Below are positions 20,949 through 32,757 of a stretch of DNA of 64,000 nucleotides, piece by piece. The stretch comes from Isoetes taiwanensis (taxonomy: Eukaryota; Streptophyta; Lycopodiopsida; Isoetales; Isoetaceae). The translations under genes were made by a program, and so were the position numbers. Where the stretch lies: NCBI GenBank assembly GCA_021234155.1, contig JAJEKV010000156.1, positions 1,186,232-1,250,231 of the forward strand. Direction: 5' to 3'. The stretch's first letter is position 1. Every line of letters starts with the position of its first letter. The notes beneath the pieces are model-generated. The model was not told the DNA's origin. It made no database searches and worked only from the letters and a program-made list of their open reading frames with translations.

Positions 20949-21779
20949 GATTACGTAGTCCATAATGCCAGCTTGAGTAGGTTCCCCAATGACCCAACGT
21001 CTTGTTGTTGTTGGGTTCTTTTTTTTGTTAAATTATTCTGGCCATTAGATAGAGGGTTTTTTTGGCCGAGGTTTGTCATCAATGGCCAGATTTGGAGCTG
21101 AGATTTGCAAAAAGTTAGGAGCTTGCATGCGTGGACGGCCTGCATAGTGTGGATCTGCGCTTCTGGTGGTCTGTGTTGGCCGGTTTGAGAGGGCTATGGT
21201 GGTGCACTGTTTTGCAATTTATATTCGGCTATGGCGGACATGGATGGTTCAGTTTTTTGCTAAGGCAGCTATGGTGGAAGGATTATTCTGCATTTCATTT
21301 TCTTCTGTGCTTGGATTGCCGAGGGACGAGCCTTCCATGTTTTTGGTTGGAATAGGCTTGGTTTTGTTTATGTATCTCATATTTTTTAAAGTTGCACAAG
21401 CACAACCTTCTCCGCTCAATTCTCAATGTTTCTGTGCTTCGTATTCTTTTGCGATCTTGCCCGATATAGCTATAAGCTCTTCCTAAATCACATCCATTCC
21501 GGCAGAGCTACGCTTGTAGTGGATCTTCTTCACTCTCCCTTCATCGGATTTGGAACATGATGTGTTGCCTTGGATGTATGTTGTCATGTGTATGGACCAT
21601 GCTTTCTGTTGCATTCCAATTGTTGGTTGTTATTTTTAGCACACCAGCCCAACCTAGCCTATCCACGTAGCACTACCACCCCAACAAAATATGAGGTGTC
21701 ATGTGCCTATACCATTAGATGTTCCTTTTTTAATATCTACGATATGAGATCTACCATTAGATGTTCCTTTTTTAATATC

Positions 21780-22850
21780 TTCTTGCATGGATGAAGGAAT
21801 ATGGCCAGTGATTTTGTTCTTGGCGAGATTCAGGTAATGTGCATGATATTAGTCGAAAGTAGATGGCAGTCTTCTTCCACATAAGAGAAATGAATGGTGG
21901 TGAATCTGAGTGAGAGATAAATACATTGCGTAACAAGTTGATGTGTGTCATCCCTTTAAATTTGAATATCCCTATTGGAATATCTCATTGCAGTTGATTT
22001 TGAGTCGCATCCAGCATGTCAAGAAGAATAAAAGATTGCAAGTGCCTTTAAGCACTGTGAACTCATAGGCGCGATCTGATTGAGCTGCAACCCTGCGAGA
22101 TGACATATTGTTAGAGAGATCAAGACTCTTCAGGTTGAAAACAAAGGAGGAATGTTCAGCAAATTATGTCTTAGATCCAAAATTTGCTGATGTTTCCAAA
22201 CGTTCTTGTAATTCTATCTGTGAATATACTTACATAAAGTTGGATATATTTGAGCTGTCTCAGATTTCGTAAGGAAACAGGAAATGATCCAGTAAGATTA
22301 TCCCGCTGAAAGGCCCAAATACTTTGAAAATTTCCATTGTTTGAAACAGAGCCATCCATGGTGGAGTAAGGGCATGTTAGCAGTGTGAAAAATGTGACGT
22401 GGCTTGAGGAAAAAAATGCATGTGGAGTGTGACATGGCTCAGAAAAATGTGAGATGGACGTATGGAAAAAATCCAAGTGGCTTTGGGAGTGCTGAATGGA
22501 AGGGGCGGACAGAAGCGTGGTCGGGATGCACGACAGCAGAAGCGCGAAGCGACGGTCTAAGCTCAGTGCGTCCTACCGTAGGTAAGCCTTTTAGATTGAT
22601 AAATCCAGCAAACATTTGCCTTTCTATAGCATTCTGTGGAAAATCCAGGTACATGCTTACCGAAACCATGTTTATGTGAATTATCTCTGATTTTGGAGAT
22701 TTAAGAATGCGTATGCTATAATTGAAGCCTTTAGAACTAGACGACTGAGAAAGCTCTGTAATCCTAAGCCTACGAAGGCTGTTCCTGCTTCATGAAGTTT
22801 ACAGATCTTGAGAACCAATCTACTAATTCTTTCTGAGCACTAGCCAAGCG
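21780..22850 (-). pseudogene. Decayed leucine-rich-repeat receptor-like protein
   Basis: Several LRR units are readable on the minus strand in different frames: NLTGSFPVSLRNLRQLKYIQL (about 22240-22310), NLKSLDLSNN (about 22110), IPIGIFKFKGMTHINLLRN (about 21930-21990), YLNLAKNKITGHIPSSMQE (about 21780-21835) and a unit with LDFPQNAIE at about 22640. The pattern LxxLxLxxNxLxGxIP is the plant extracellular LRR. A tail-like part near 22700-22850 also reads in pieces. Stops and frame changes between units show it is dead. Such proteins sense ligands at the plasma membrane; no kinase part is seen. Confidence 0.6.
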
Positions 22851-22959
22851 CCGCTTAAAACGGCTTTATCAATGGATTGAAGTTTATTAGAGTCTGGATC
22901 ATAGCTCTTTTCAAAAATCGGATTCCCTCTGGCTTGGGCAAGATACCTGCTCATATACG

Positions 22960-23568
22960 CTGTTTAAAAAACAGAGCTTACGCTTTCAGATTCCAGAAAT
23001 TTTCAGGAAAATTCTTAGGAAGATGACAATACAGAGGTCTGTCTGAATATCTCGAAACAATGCAACCCCAAAGAGATGGAATCCTTTATTCCAGTGGCTT
23101 TGTTCCAGTGGGAGTTAGCTCCGAAGGTAAAAGGTAAAATAATATTGTGGTATCTGGCCTAGTTATGGAACGCAATTTCTACATCAATACTATTTTTAAC
23201 CTGTGCCAGCCAGTACAAAATGACCCCTCCAAAGAGATTGTCTTCCGTCATTCCAGTACTTTTTTTTCTGGCTTCTAATTTTAGCATAACATGAACAAAG
23301 TGTACATATTTATTCAACACTAGACAACGATTGTTGAGTTTAATCTACTTTTTTTTCAGCTTCATACAGAACTATGCCACAATGGTTTTAATTCACATGG
23401 CAATAGTACACACGAAGGTAATGCTGAACATATATTTTGCAGATTTGTATTCTCTAATAATCTCGACCTTAGAGTTCATCTCTCATGTTTATTCTTGAAT
23501 ACAACAATAATACAATTTCACAAATAACACCATTATCAAACCTACAATATATTAAAACCTAATCTATT
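22960..23568. other. No gene seen
   Basis: AT-rich, no open frame of note. 23035-23105 and 23205-23260 share short words (CCAAAGAGAT, ATTCCAGT). Confidence 0.5.
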
Positions 23569-23632
23569 AAAATCATTTACCATCTAACAAATGCGGCCGC
23601 AAAATCATTTACCATCTAACAAATGCGGCGGC
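23569..23632. repeat. Tandem duplication, 32-bp unit x2
   Basis: Two adjacent copies of a unit starting AAAATCATTTACCATC and ending ATGCGGC, identical but for the last bases (GGCCGC against GGCGGCC). Confidence 0.85.
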
Positions 23633-23769
23633 CGTGTACCTGTCTTGTAAGATATAAAAAGCCTAAGCATACATTTAAAAACATCCTATCCTATATCATA
23701 ATGTTATAGGGTGTTGCATCCCGCCCTAATCTAGACGGTGGAGATGTAGCTATCGGACGGTCAGATATT

Positions 23770-24383
23770 ATGGTTGTGTTGAACAATGAAGCCCTCTTCT
23801 GTGCACGGATCTATTGTGCTCGAAGATTGTACAAAACAGCTTCACAGAAGAGCGTGATGCAAGCTCTCAACATGACGTTTAGGGATTATGTATTTGAGGG
23901 CACTGTGAAAAGCAGTGCAGAGCTGGGATCACCCGATGAGGAGCTTTCCATTAAGATACAAGTGAGAGACGGTTTGTGCAATGAGGCAGTGCTTATTAAG
24001 AAACTAAATGATTTGTACTGGCGTGAAGAAAAAGTTACCCTAACTGATGAGAAGACGTTGAGGCAGAGGGTTGAGGCGGCGTCATCTGCTTGCAGCTCTG
24101 AGTTATGGCGGATCAACAACCGTGGTAGGTTTTTGGGCTTTGTGAGCTCTGTGCCGGGCGGCTACGGGCATTACTTTCATAGTTTGGATTCAGGACAGAC
24201 TGGAAACTTCATGCCAAATGTAAATTGCCTAGGGCAATTTCAACCACAGCTTTTACAACATTATTTTTTTACACCGGATGGTGTTGTCCAGCCTAATTTT
24301 GGTACAGCAGAGTCCACCATTTCTATGGGATCCAGACAACAAGCTTTCATTCATGCAGGGGGATTTAACAATAGGAAGTTGCA
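23770..24383 (+). CDS. Unrecognised ORF abutting the LOV remnant
   Basis: About 205 codons from ATG 23770 without a stop, the longest non-transposon frame in this part. Composition looks coding (balanced, no low complexity), with a charged middle (KKLNDLYWREEKVTLTDEK). I recognise no domain. The frame formally runs on to a stop at 24414, but from about 24384 the sequence is the first LOV exon in another frame, directly after TTGCAG. So this may be an unrelated gene fused to the LOV remnant by a rearrangement that removed the upstream LOV exons. It could also be a lineage-specific N-terminal part. Confidence 0.35.
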
Positions 24384-25858
24384 GGTGCCCAAGATGAAGG
24401 TAATTGGGTCATAATTGTAGGTTTCTGCAAGGACCTGGTACAGATAAGAGAATGGTTACGGAAATCAGAGATCCTATACGCGAAGAAAGATCGTGCCAAG
24501 TTCAAATACTTAATTACATAAAACATGGAAAACCCTTTTGGAATCTGTTTTATCTGGCCCCCATCTATTCCCATGAGGATGGGAAAGTAATTCATTTTTT
24601 AGGTGTTCAAACTCCTATTTCTCACAGGCTTGCCACAGCATTTGTGCAGACTGTAGGTTCCTCTGAGAAAGTCTGTCATGAAGGTAGGTTTGAATTTGTT
24701 GGGTTTTGGATTCAATTGTTTCGTGACTGAATTGGGCATTATTTGTGTTTTAGATTCTGGGCTGGAGGAAGAATTTCAGGCTGCAGAAGAAGATAAGGAG
24801 GCTGCAACAAGGGCTGTAAGATCTGCTAAGAATGAAGGAGTTGGAGAACGTAGGTGCATGTCTATGAAGGAGAGTGCTGCACTTGGTGTTATTTGCTCAT
24901 CCCTTATGTTACAACTTTCGCGGGTGCAGCAAAGCTTTGTGCTGTAAGTTCAGAATTCCCTTACCTCTTTGAGACCTGATCCTTACTATGTAAACAACTG
25001 TTTCATGGTTTGTTAGACCTTTATATCACATAAAACTTTAGTTTGAACCTCTTTGACTCTTGCTCATTTGCTTCTTACAGTGCAGATCCCCACCTGCCAG
25101 ACACTCCCATTGTCCATGCCAGTGAGAGATTTCTTAAACTGACAGGTACACAAAACCTAGCAACATTTGTGTAGCTTGTGGACTCGAGACATTTAATTTT
25201 GGTCTTGAATATATTTGAATTGTAATTTTGTCCATATCAGGTTATTCCCGAGATGAAGTAATAGGTCGGAACTGTAGATTTCTACAGGGACCAGGCACAG
25301 ATCAAAACACAATTGACCAGGTACTAACTATCTTTGTTTCAAATCGTTCAAAGAACATCACTTAAGTACTCAAAAGATCTTAACTTTCAATTGATGTTAG
25401 AGAACATTTGAACCGTTTGTGATTTGTGCATGGATCTACATTTTTGTTTACTGTTTGATCCCATGTGGATGTGATACTTATCTTTTAATGCTGTTTTTGA
25501 ATTCATATAAGGTCAAGTATCACGGCTGAGAGGCCATGTACTGTGCGCATTTTGAATTATAGGTATGCTGCATAAAAAGTTCTCTGATATGCGACTTAAA
25601 TGTGTCTCCAAGTCTTATGAGTCCATTTTGACAGGAAAAATAAGCAGCCTTTTTGGAACTTTTTGCATCTTGCACCTGTTCGAAGTTCTGATGGACAGGT
25701 TTCCATATGTTGTTGGAGTCTAATCTCATGCGAAACCTTCAGGAACTCCGCGAACTTGGAGTACAAACTGTGTGGGAAATCCTGCATCTGCTCTCGGTTC
25801 TGCAGGTTTCCAAGTAGTACTTGAGAATAATGGAAAAGATCTAGATGCTGTCAAGTAA
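24384..25858 (+). pseudogene. Twin-LOV protein (PAS/LOV, TLP1/PLPB type), damaged
   Basis: LOV1 exon (24384-24684) has the flavin-binding motif GHNCRFLQGPGTD with the reactive cysteine, then FWNLFYLAP and FLGVQ. Two extra G residues upstream (near 24399 and 24408) break its frame. The next exon (about 24753-24943) gives a charged linker and QQSFVL. Then come LOV2 exons: ADPHLPDTPIVHASERFLKL (25080-25146), GYSRDEVIGRNCRFLQ (25241-25320), SSITAERPCTVRILNYR (about 25512-25561), KNKQPFWNFLHLAPVRSSDG (25638-25698). The final part reads YVVGV then TAA where a Q codon is expected. A tail of 43 codons ends at 25856-25858. Intron positions (G|Y in both LOV cores) fit the family. These are blue-light sensors. 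The first half of LOV1 is absent. Likely dead. Confidence 0.75.
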
Positions 25859-27930
25859 ATTGGAACTTCACATTTGTAGATTGTTTCCTTTCTTGCATTT
25901 AAAATCTGGAAAATTGCTTTTGCTTTTATTGCTCCTGAAATCTCAAGATCACATATGCAGGCCTGTTTCAGATTGGGCTAAAAAAAACTTTTATTAGTAG
26001 TGCAAGAATATATAAGACAATAGACATGAATATATAAGACAACTCCCATCGTTCTTCCCGATTTGCCTAGATCATTTTTCCTTGCACTATTCTTAGAACC
26101 ATCACCATTTTTTCCTGATCCATTCGGCCAAATCGACCCTTTTATTAGGTCGCGACGTTCGCGAGGTTTGTTTTGTTTTCATTGATTTGATGCAAGGTAT
26201 TAGATATTATAATTACCTCATGCATTGACAATAATATTTGATATTTAGGCCTCCTATTGTGGCCATTCCAATTAAATTAATTTGGAGGGAGTTTACTTTA
26301 TCCATTTATCGAAGTTGCACAACTTGATCTAAGAAATTCATAGTGGCCATTATGCAGGCTTCAAGTCCAATTTTAGACCTTTATTCGCACGTCTGTATTT
26401 TTTACAAGCCTACATGACACCTAACAGTAAACCTTTGCAAGTGCACTAAAGAAACCCTAAAATATTAAAACCTCTCCTACTTTTAAAAAAATGGATGGAA
26501 AACGTCTATTGCAAACCTTATATAATTACAATCTAAGCAAGAAATCTAAAAAATAATCCATTGAAGGTAATAATACATTAACACACAACCAAGTTATTCC
26601 ACATTGTTCGCTCAATAACATGTGTTCACCTCTATTATAACAATGTAGGGTCTAAGTTGCAACCAAATTATTCCACATTGTTTTGTTCACCTCTGTTATA
26701 ACAATGTAGAGTATAAGTTGCATGCCATCAACATCATACGTATCCCACACTGTTTGGCTCAACAACCCACCCAGTCCGCACTCTCATATATGTTGACCTC
26801 AATTAGAAGAATGCAGAGTTTGTCTCCAATGGCATTATATCATATCAACAAACATTATAGCTAATTGAAGACTTCTTGACAATGGTTTCATTGTCTCAAC
26901 TTAGTTTACAAAGGAACTTCGAAACAACCCAGCATCCTTAAACTTCCTCCACTGTTCATACCATATTGCCCAGCATTGTTTACAAATCCCCAGATGATCC
27001 CAGCAACGCTGGGCACCTAACTAGTACTACAACTATTGTACTGTTCCTAAAAAAATTCAAAACAAAAAAGGACTAAAAAGGCATGCAAGAGAAAAAGTGG
27101 CTTAACAATTTTTCGTGCAGAAATTCAAAAAAAAAGGACAAAAAAAACACGCAAAACAAAAATGGCTTCACAAATTTTAGTGCAGATATTGTTACTTTGG
27201 AAGCATATCGACTTGTAAATCATTTGCACATCTGTACGTCGTTTTTTCTTTTGTATAGACAGCTTGATTGCGAACACAGCAATGCTCCGTGGCTTGAGAA
27301 AACGAGGATTTGCAGGAATTAAAAGCTGTTGTATTTCAGAGCGGATTTCTCGAGAAAAAAAGCAGTAATAGAAGGGCCGCAGCACATAACCCGATTTGAT
27401 AATCTGTTTGGGAAAGCTCCAGCTCCAGCTCCAGCTCCGGCTTATAGCAACATAGATTCCGACTTTGTGGCAGGAGTCCGTCCGCTGAAAATAATTTGTA
27501 TTGGTGATTTTTGATGACAAGTTGGCTGACCAGATTTCATTCGGATAGGCCAGGATCATCTAAAAAATCAAGCAAAAAGTCAGGAATCCGCATCAGGAAA
27601 AAAGGTCTTTGTCCATCTATAAATATTCCAATCTCCTTCTGATTTTTATGAAGACTCTGCTATTCGATCCAGAGCCCTGCCCTGCGAACTCGTCTGTCAC
27701 TTTCCGCGTATGTTTCCTCCACCCGATCATCTTGCACATCAGTACTTTTTTATAATACTCTAGCTACAAGAGCTAGAAATTTGCCAGGCAAGAAGTCAGT
27801 AGCTTTTGATAATACTCTATCTAGCTACAAGAGCTAGAAATTTGCCAGGCTTGAAATACCTCTCTCTGTTGCTCAGCACCGATGTCTGTAGGAGTGACCA
27901 CTTCTCAATTTCGCAAGAGGGCTCCACGTC
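25859..27930. other. No gene seen; small repeats
   Basis: AT-rich. 26610-26730 has two imperfect copies of a 70-bp unit (CCACATTGTT, ATTATAACAATGTAG). 27418-27440 is a CAGCTC run. 27752-27850 holds two copies of a 40-bp segment (GCTACAAGAGCTAGAAATTT). Short overlapping frames at 27083-27560 show no domain. Confidence 0.5.
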
Positions 27931-27999
27931 CACGTCCTTAGCATATAGCATTCCCCCCCTCTTGACATTGCAGCAGTCCTCTGCTGCAAAAGGGTGTCT

Positions 28000-29330
28000 A
28001 AATACCTTTAGCCATCCGAGCATAATCCTTCCTCGGCCCTCGCTTAGGCCGGCTAGTAGAAGCCTGTGCTTGGACTTCCTCTTGTCCCTCGGCTTCCTTT
28101 GCTTTCCGATCTTTATATTCTCTAAGAATATCCGGATAAGCTTCTAAAACATTGCCACGCACCCATGAAGCGTCCTCCAAAGGTTTGTGAGCGAACTTAA
28201 CCAAATATTGTCTTGAACCACTAGTGGATTTATCCGCCAAAATTGTTTCCTAGCTCTAGAACTTGAATCATCAATCAATTCGGCTCGCTTAACCTCCCAA
28301 GTTGAGGTAACTCCTTACCATGATAAGCCTTTTAGGAATGAAACATTCACTACATCATGCATTTTCCAACCCGGAGGCAATCTTAATTGATATGCATTCT
28401 CATTGACCACCGTAATAACTTGAAATGGTCCATGGAAACGGGGTGCCAACTTAAGGTCCTTCTTTATGCGCATCTTTTCTTAAAGTGGCCTTTATGGATC
28501 CTCATCCATACCCAATCTCCTTCCTTAAAACCATTGGTTGCCGCAACTTAGATGATTTATTTGCAAAGATGCTTGAGCATCTCGAATCGAAGCTTGAAGC
28601 AAGTCTATGAGATCCTTATGCTCAATAACCAAATCATCGCAATTGAACATCCTCACACACTCGAAAGAGTGGCTCCATGTCGACTATAGACCGCCACCAA
28701 AAGGGGTCATCTTTATGGTAGACTCGATAGGTATTATTATACACAAATTCAAAGAATAGGCAAATACTCTTCCCAATGACCTTGATGTTCATTGACAAAC
28801 CCCTTAAGATGGAACAAATAACTTTATTTACCACCTCTGATTGTCCATCGGGCCGGGTGAAAAGCAAAGGAGAACCTCAACTCATCCCCAATTGCATAAA
28901 TAATGCCTTCCGAATTTACTAGTAAACTTTGTATCACGATCGGATACAATAATCTTTGGCAACCCATGTAGCCTAAATATCTCTTTGATAAAGAGCGTAG
29001 CCGCACTATAAGCCAACAACTTATCCTAACAAGGAATAAAATGAGCGTGCTTAGTTAAACAATCAACAATTGTCCAAATAATGTTGTTCTTATGAACCGA
29101 GGAAGACCAACAATAAAATCCATAGTGATCTGTTCCCACTTTGCCTCCTAATAGGCAAGGATAAAGGAACACCATGAGGTTTCTTGTTCGCTTTTTTATC
29201 CGCTTGACAAGTAACACAATGACGAATATGAACCAAAACATCTCTCCGCAATCCAGGCCAAATAAAGTATGGTTCAAGCTTTGCCAAAGTTGCCCCCACG
29301 CCCCGATGACCCGTAGGTGCATCATGGACT
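28000..29330 (-). pseudogene. Gypsy integrase and chromodomain region
   Basis: From right to left: a zinc-binding HH-CC-like part (HIRHCVTCQADKKANKKPHG, about 29230), integrase core in broken frames (FHP, PDGQSEVVNKV near 28840, then EFVYNNTYR), and the post-integrase part (RFHGPFQVITVVNENAYQL near 28400). The end is a chromodomain (YLVKFAHKPLEDASWV, 28240-27998). Integrase inserts the cDNA, and the chromodomain guides it to marked chromatin. At least three frame changes. Confidence 0.75.
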
Positions 29331-29333
29331 TCT

Positions 29334-31232
29334 TTAAGAATAAGTGAGCGAAAATTCAACAATGCATAGCTTTGGACCTTTATACAAGAACCCATTAACG
29401 ATCTTATATCCATATGCATTGCCATTTTGAGCTAACAACCAAATATCCTTATAATCAGGGTCAGTGGCATACAATGGCTTCATTTCCTCCAAATGGTTGG
29501 ATTGTGCTATAGAAAGAGAACAAACGTCATAACGTCTACTTAAAGCATCAGCTACAACATTCTCTTTACCAGGACGATAATCCACTGAGAAATCATAGTG
29601 CTGCATAAAAGCAACCCATTTCAACCGCCTTTCCGATAATGTTTTTGTGAAACAATGTGCCTAATGCTTTGGTGGTCGGGTCAAAATATGAACTGTTGAC
29701 CCTATAAGATAGTGTCGCCACACTTTCAAAGCATGAATGACAAAATGAAATTCCTTATCATAAACACTATATCTACTTTCTCAGATCGAAAAACTTCCGA
29801 CTTTCATAAGCAATAGGATGACCATCCTCGCATCAAAATCTAGCCCAAAGTCATACCACTTGCATCAACACATAACAAGAAAGGTAGACCAAATTTTGGC
29901 AAACGCGAAATCGGGAGGATTAACCATGGCATCCTTTAAAACTTGGAAAGCAAACTGATGATTATGATTCCATTGGAAAGGAACATCTTTTCGTAGCAAC
30001 AAATATAAATCTGAAGCTAAGCGAGCAAAATTCAGACAAACTTCCTATAATAACTGCGCATAAACCCAAAAGGGAACGAATGCAAAGAATCGGAAGTAGG
30101 TGCAAGGCCAATCCACAATTGCTTGTACCTTACTGGGATCAACTTTAAGACCCTCAGCGCAAACAATATGACCCAAATATTCAATTTTCGATTGGAAAAA
30201 TATACTTTTCTTAGGATTAAGAGTAATAGACTCCTCCCTTAACCGACGGAAAACCTCCCGCAAATGCAAGTAATGATCTTCCTCGGACTTACTAAAAACT
30301 AATATGTCATCAAAGAACACGACAACATAAACACCATGCACATCTTCAAATATTCGCCCCATTAGCCTCGCAAAAGAAGCTGGCGCATTTGTAAGTCCAA
30401 ATGGCATGACTAAAAACTCATAATGTCCAAAGGTTGTCCTAAACGCAGTCTTGTGAACATCTTCAGGCGCAACCTTAAGTTGCCAATACCCTGACTTAAG
30501 ATCAAGACGGCTAAAAACTGTGGCACCTTGGAGTTGATCAAACAAATCATCCGCCCTTGGTATAGGAAACCGATTCTTTATGGTTATCTTATTCAAAGCG
30601 CGATAATCTATACACATGCGCCAGGAATTATCTTTTTTCTTAACCAACAAGACAGGAGCACCAAAAGGTGAAGAACTATGGCGGATCAATCCAGCTTGAA
30701 GTAACTCATCAAGCTGGCGCCTAATCTCAACTTGTTGGCCATGCATTCTCCGATAAGGAGCTTGATTAGGAGGTTCTTTCCCTGGAAGAAGATTAATCCT
30801 ATGGTCCTTCAAACGTTGGGGTGGCAAAGTTTGTGGAATTTCATTTGAAAAGACATCATCAAAATAATGCAAAAAGATTGTTTGACGCTCATTTAATGGG
30901 GATACATCTAACTTAGAACGCAAAACCACCAAATACACAAAATGAGTTTTCATTGCCAAACGTTTAAACTGTACAACAAAAACTGTGGGAATAGGGGACA
31001 CAATATCATCCTTCACAAACTTGAAGGTCTTTTTACCCCCTTCCAAGGATAACATAACAATACCCGCTTTCCAATCTATAAGAGGATTAATAGCCTTATG
31101 CCATGGCATGCCGAGAATAATATCCATACCTCCAAGGTCAGAAACCATGAAAGAACGTTTACAGATATATCCCTGCAATTGAAATTCAACATCCTTGACC
31201 ATAAATGAAGAAGGCGGAGGGGCAACATTCAA
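29334..31232 (-). pseudogene. Gypsy protease, reverse transcriptase and RNase H region
   Basis: A long intact stretch (31232-30045, 395 aa) has the end of the protease (GGMDIILGMPWHKA), then RT: GLIRHSSSPFGAPVLLVKKK, WRMCIDYRALNKIT, PFGLTNAPASF and the catalytic FFDDILVFS. RNase H follows in broken frames and ends DYRPGKENVVADALSRR (about 29550). The RT catalytic aspartates are kept. The region 29630-30040 between RT and RNase H contains several stops. Confidence 0.85.
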
Positions 31233-31254
31233 GAAAGCAGAAGATAATTCTACA

Positions 31255-32509
31255 TCACTTGATAAAGGAATAGAAGTTAATTTTAGTTCTTTTACCGAAG
31301 CGAAATAAAATCAAACTCAACCGCCCGGGATCGAATAGGACATGTACTTTTTGATCTTGAATAGTAGCCCAAAATCGTAAGAGACTACTATTCTCAACAG
31401 AATCCATATCCGATTTTTCCCGGACCGTAGCCACCTTCTTCCCTTTTCCATCTCCGCGAACAGAAGCTACTTTCTTACTTTTATCCTCTTTCTTAGTCCT
31501 AGACTTAAGAGTAGGTGTAGCTTCCTTTCGTTCCCCTTTCTTCTTTTCCAAATAAGTAGGGTATTCATAAAACTTATGATCAGTTGCATAACAAACAAAA
31601 CACTTATTTTCCCGCATAAGCCGCTTCTTGCGTGCTTGATACGCGGGTTCATTATCTGCAACATCTGTGTGCGGCCGTTTGAATGGCCCAGACCCTGGAG
31701 CAGATCCCATTGATTTATCACGAAAACCACTCGCCTCTTTCATAGAAACTTTGAGGCCACGTTGAGCATTAATGGCTTCAGTAAGGGCCAAACCTTCCTC
31801 CTCTACTTTCTCTGCCATCTTACAGAGCTCACCAAAAGAAAGATTGGCAACTTGCAGGTCGAGCTTTGCCCGTACCCAACGATGCACCCCACCCATGAGT
31901 TTTTCAGACTTCTCAGTATCATTTTTACTAAGCTGAAGTCCTTTCTTTAAAACTTCGTCTGCGGCGGAAGGATCGAATAGTTTCCATGTTTTGTTGGGTC
32001 AACTTATTCCATTCAGCGATAAGATCGCCCCCAATTATGACCCAAAAACGATTTTTGATTTGCTTTTCAAATTCCGCCAAAGGTAACAATAGGGTCGTCG
32101 GTATTGGTTCTTACGGATATCCAGCCACCAGTCCTTTGCAACCCCATCCAGATGACGCTCAGCAAAATACAACTGAGTGTCTTCGTCATCCTTAGTCTTA
32201 GCAAAATATGAATTCAAATCCCGGAGCCACGCGAATAGTTCATCCGCATCACTAGTAGCAGCGGAATACTTTTTGAATTCAATTTTGACATTGGCACCTG
32301 TTTTGATGCCACTACGTGGACACCACGCAGACTTCTTTCAATCTGCACCACCTAGCGGCTCATGAGAATCCAATTCTTGCAGCTCCGCGCGCACTTCGAG
32401 CCTCGGCGGTGCAAGTTTTTCTCATGAGCGAATTATCATGCTCTAACTCAAAAAGTTTTTCCTTGAGCTCTTCATCTTCCAAGTTAACATTGGCAGGGGA
32501 ACCGGCCAT
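31255..32509 (-). pseudogene. Gypsy gag with broken zinc knuckle and protease active site
   Basis: Starts at ATG 32509, just after the primer-binding site (MAGSPANVNLEDEELKEK), with an early stop. The capsid part (LYFAERHLDGVAKDWW, near 32130) and a later 213-aa frame (31896-31255) follow. The zinc knuckle CFVCYATDHKFYEYP has lost its last cysteine (Y instead). The protease active site reads FDPG rather than D-T/S-G. Both would disable the element. Confidence 0.75.
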
Positions 32510-32520
32510 CGAAACTTGTT

Positions 32521-32532
32521 GCTCTGATACCA
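32521..32532 (-). other. Primer-binding site, initiator tRNA-Met
   Basis: TGGTATCAGAGC on the minus strand, the standard plant LTR-retrotransposon primer-binding site, located between the 5' LTR and gag. Confidence 0.9.
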
Positions 32533-32534
32533 CT

Positions 32535-32757
32535 TAAACAGACACTTGACGTGGCACGCTATCTCACCACCCAACCACGAGCCCTCAGCTATGACACAGC
32601 TGCCCCAGAGCTCTCCCCCGAGCTACTATATAGCATGCACGCCCCTTTGGTCCATCTTTGGACCAAAGCCCTCTTTGGACCATAGGCCCCCTTTTGGACT
32701 AAAGGCCCTCTTTGGACTAAAAGCCATCTTTGGACTCCACGTCCTTAGCATATAGCA
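32535..32757 (-). repeat. 5' LTR of the gypsy element
   Basis: About 223 bp from TGCTATATGC (minus strand) to just before the primer-binding site. It contains an imperfect run of GGACCAAAG/GGACTAAAG words (plus strand 32645-32735). The counterpart at the other end (27950-27929) keeps only the first 22 bases. The end of the LTR is not a clear CA, so this border is approximate. Confidence 0.7.

Larger units (their letters stand above)
27931..32757 (-). mobile_element. Ty3/gypsy chromovirus, decayed, 3' LTR nearly lost
   Basis: Read from right to left. The 5' LTR spans about 32757-32535 and starts TGCTATATGC. The primer-binding site TGGTATCAGAGC (32532-32521) is complementary to initiator tRNA-Met. 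Then come gag, protease, reverse transcriptase, RNase H, integrase and a chromodomain, and a polypurine tract AAGAGGGGGGGAA (to 27951). A 3' LTR start at 27950 matches the 5' LTR for only about 22 bases before unrelated sequence. A chromodomain after integrase defines chromoviruses. Multiple stops and frame changes mean it cannot move by itself. Confidence 0.88.

Noticed and set aside
27125-27559. 144-codon minus-strand frame with SWSWSWS
   Set aside because: Partly a translation of a short CAGCTC repeat; overlaps an equally long plus-strand frame and has no domain.
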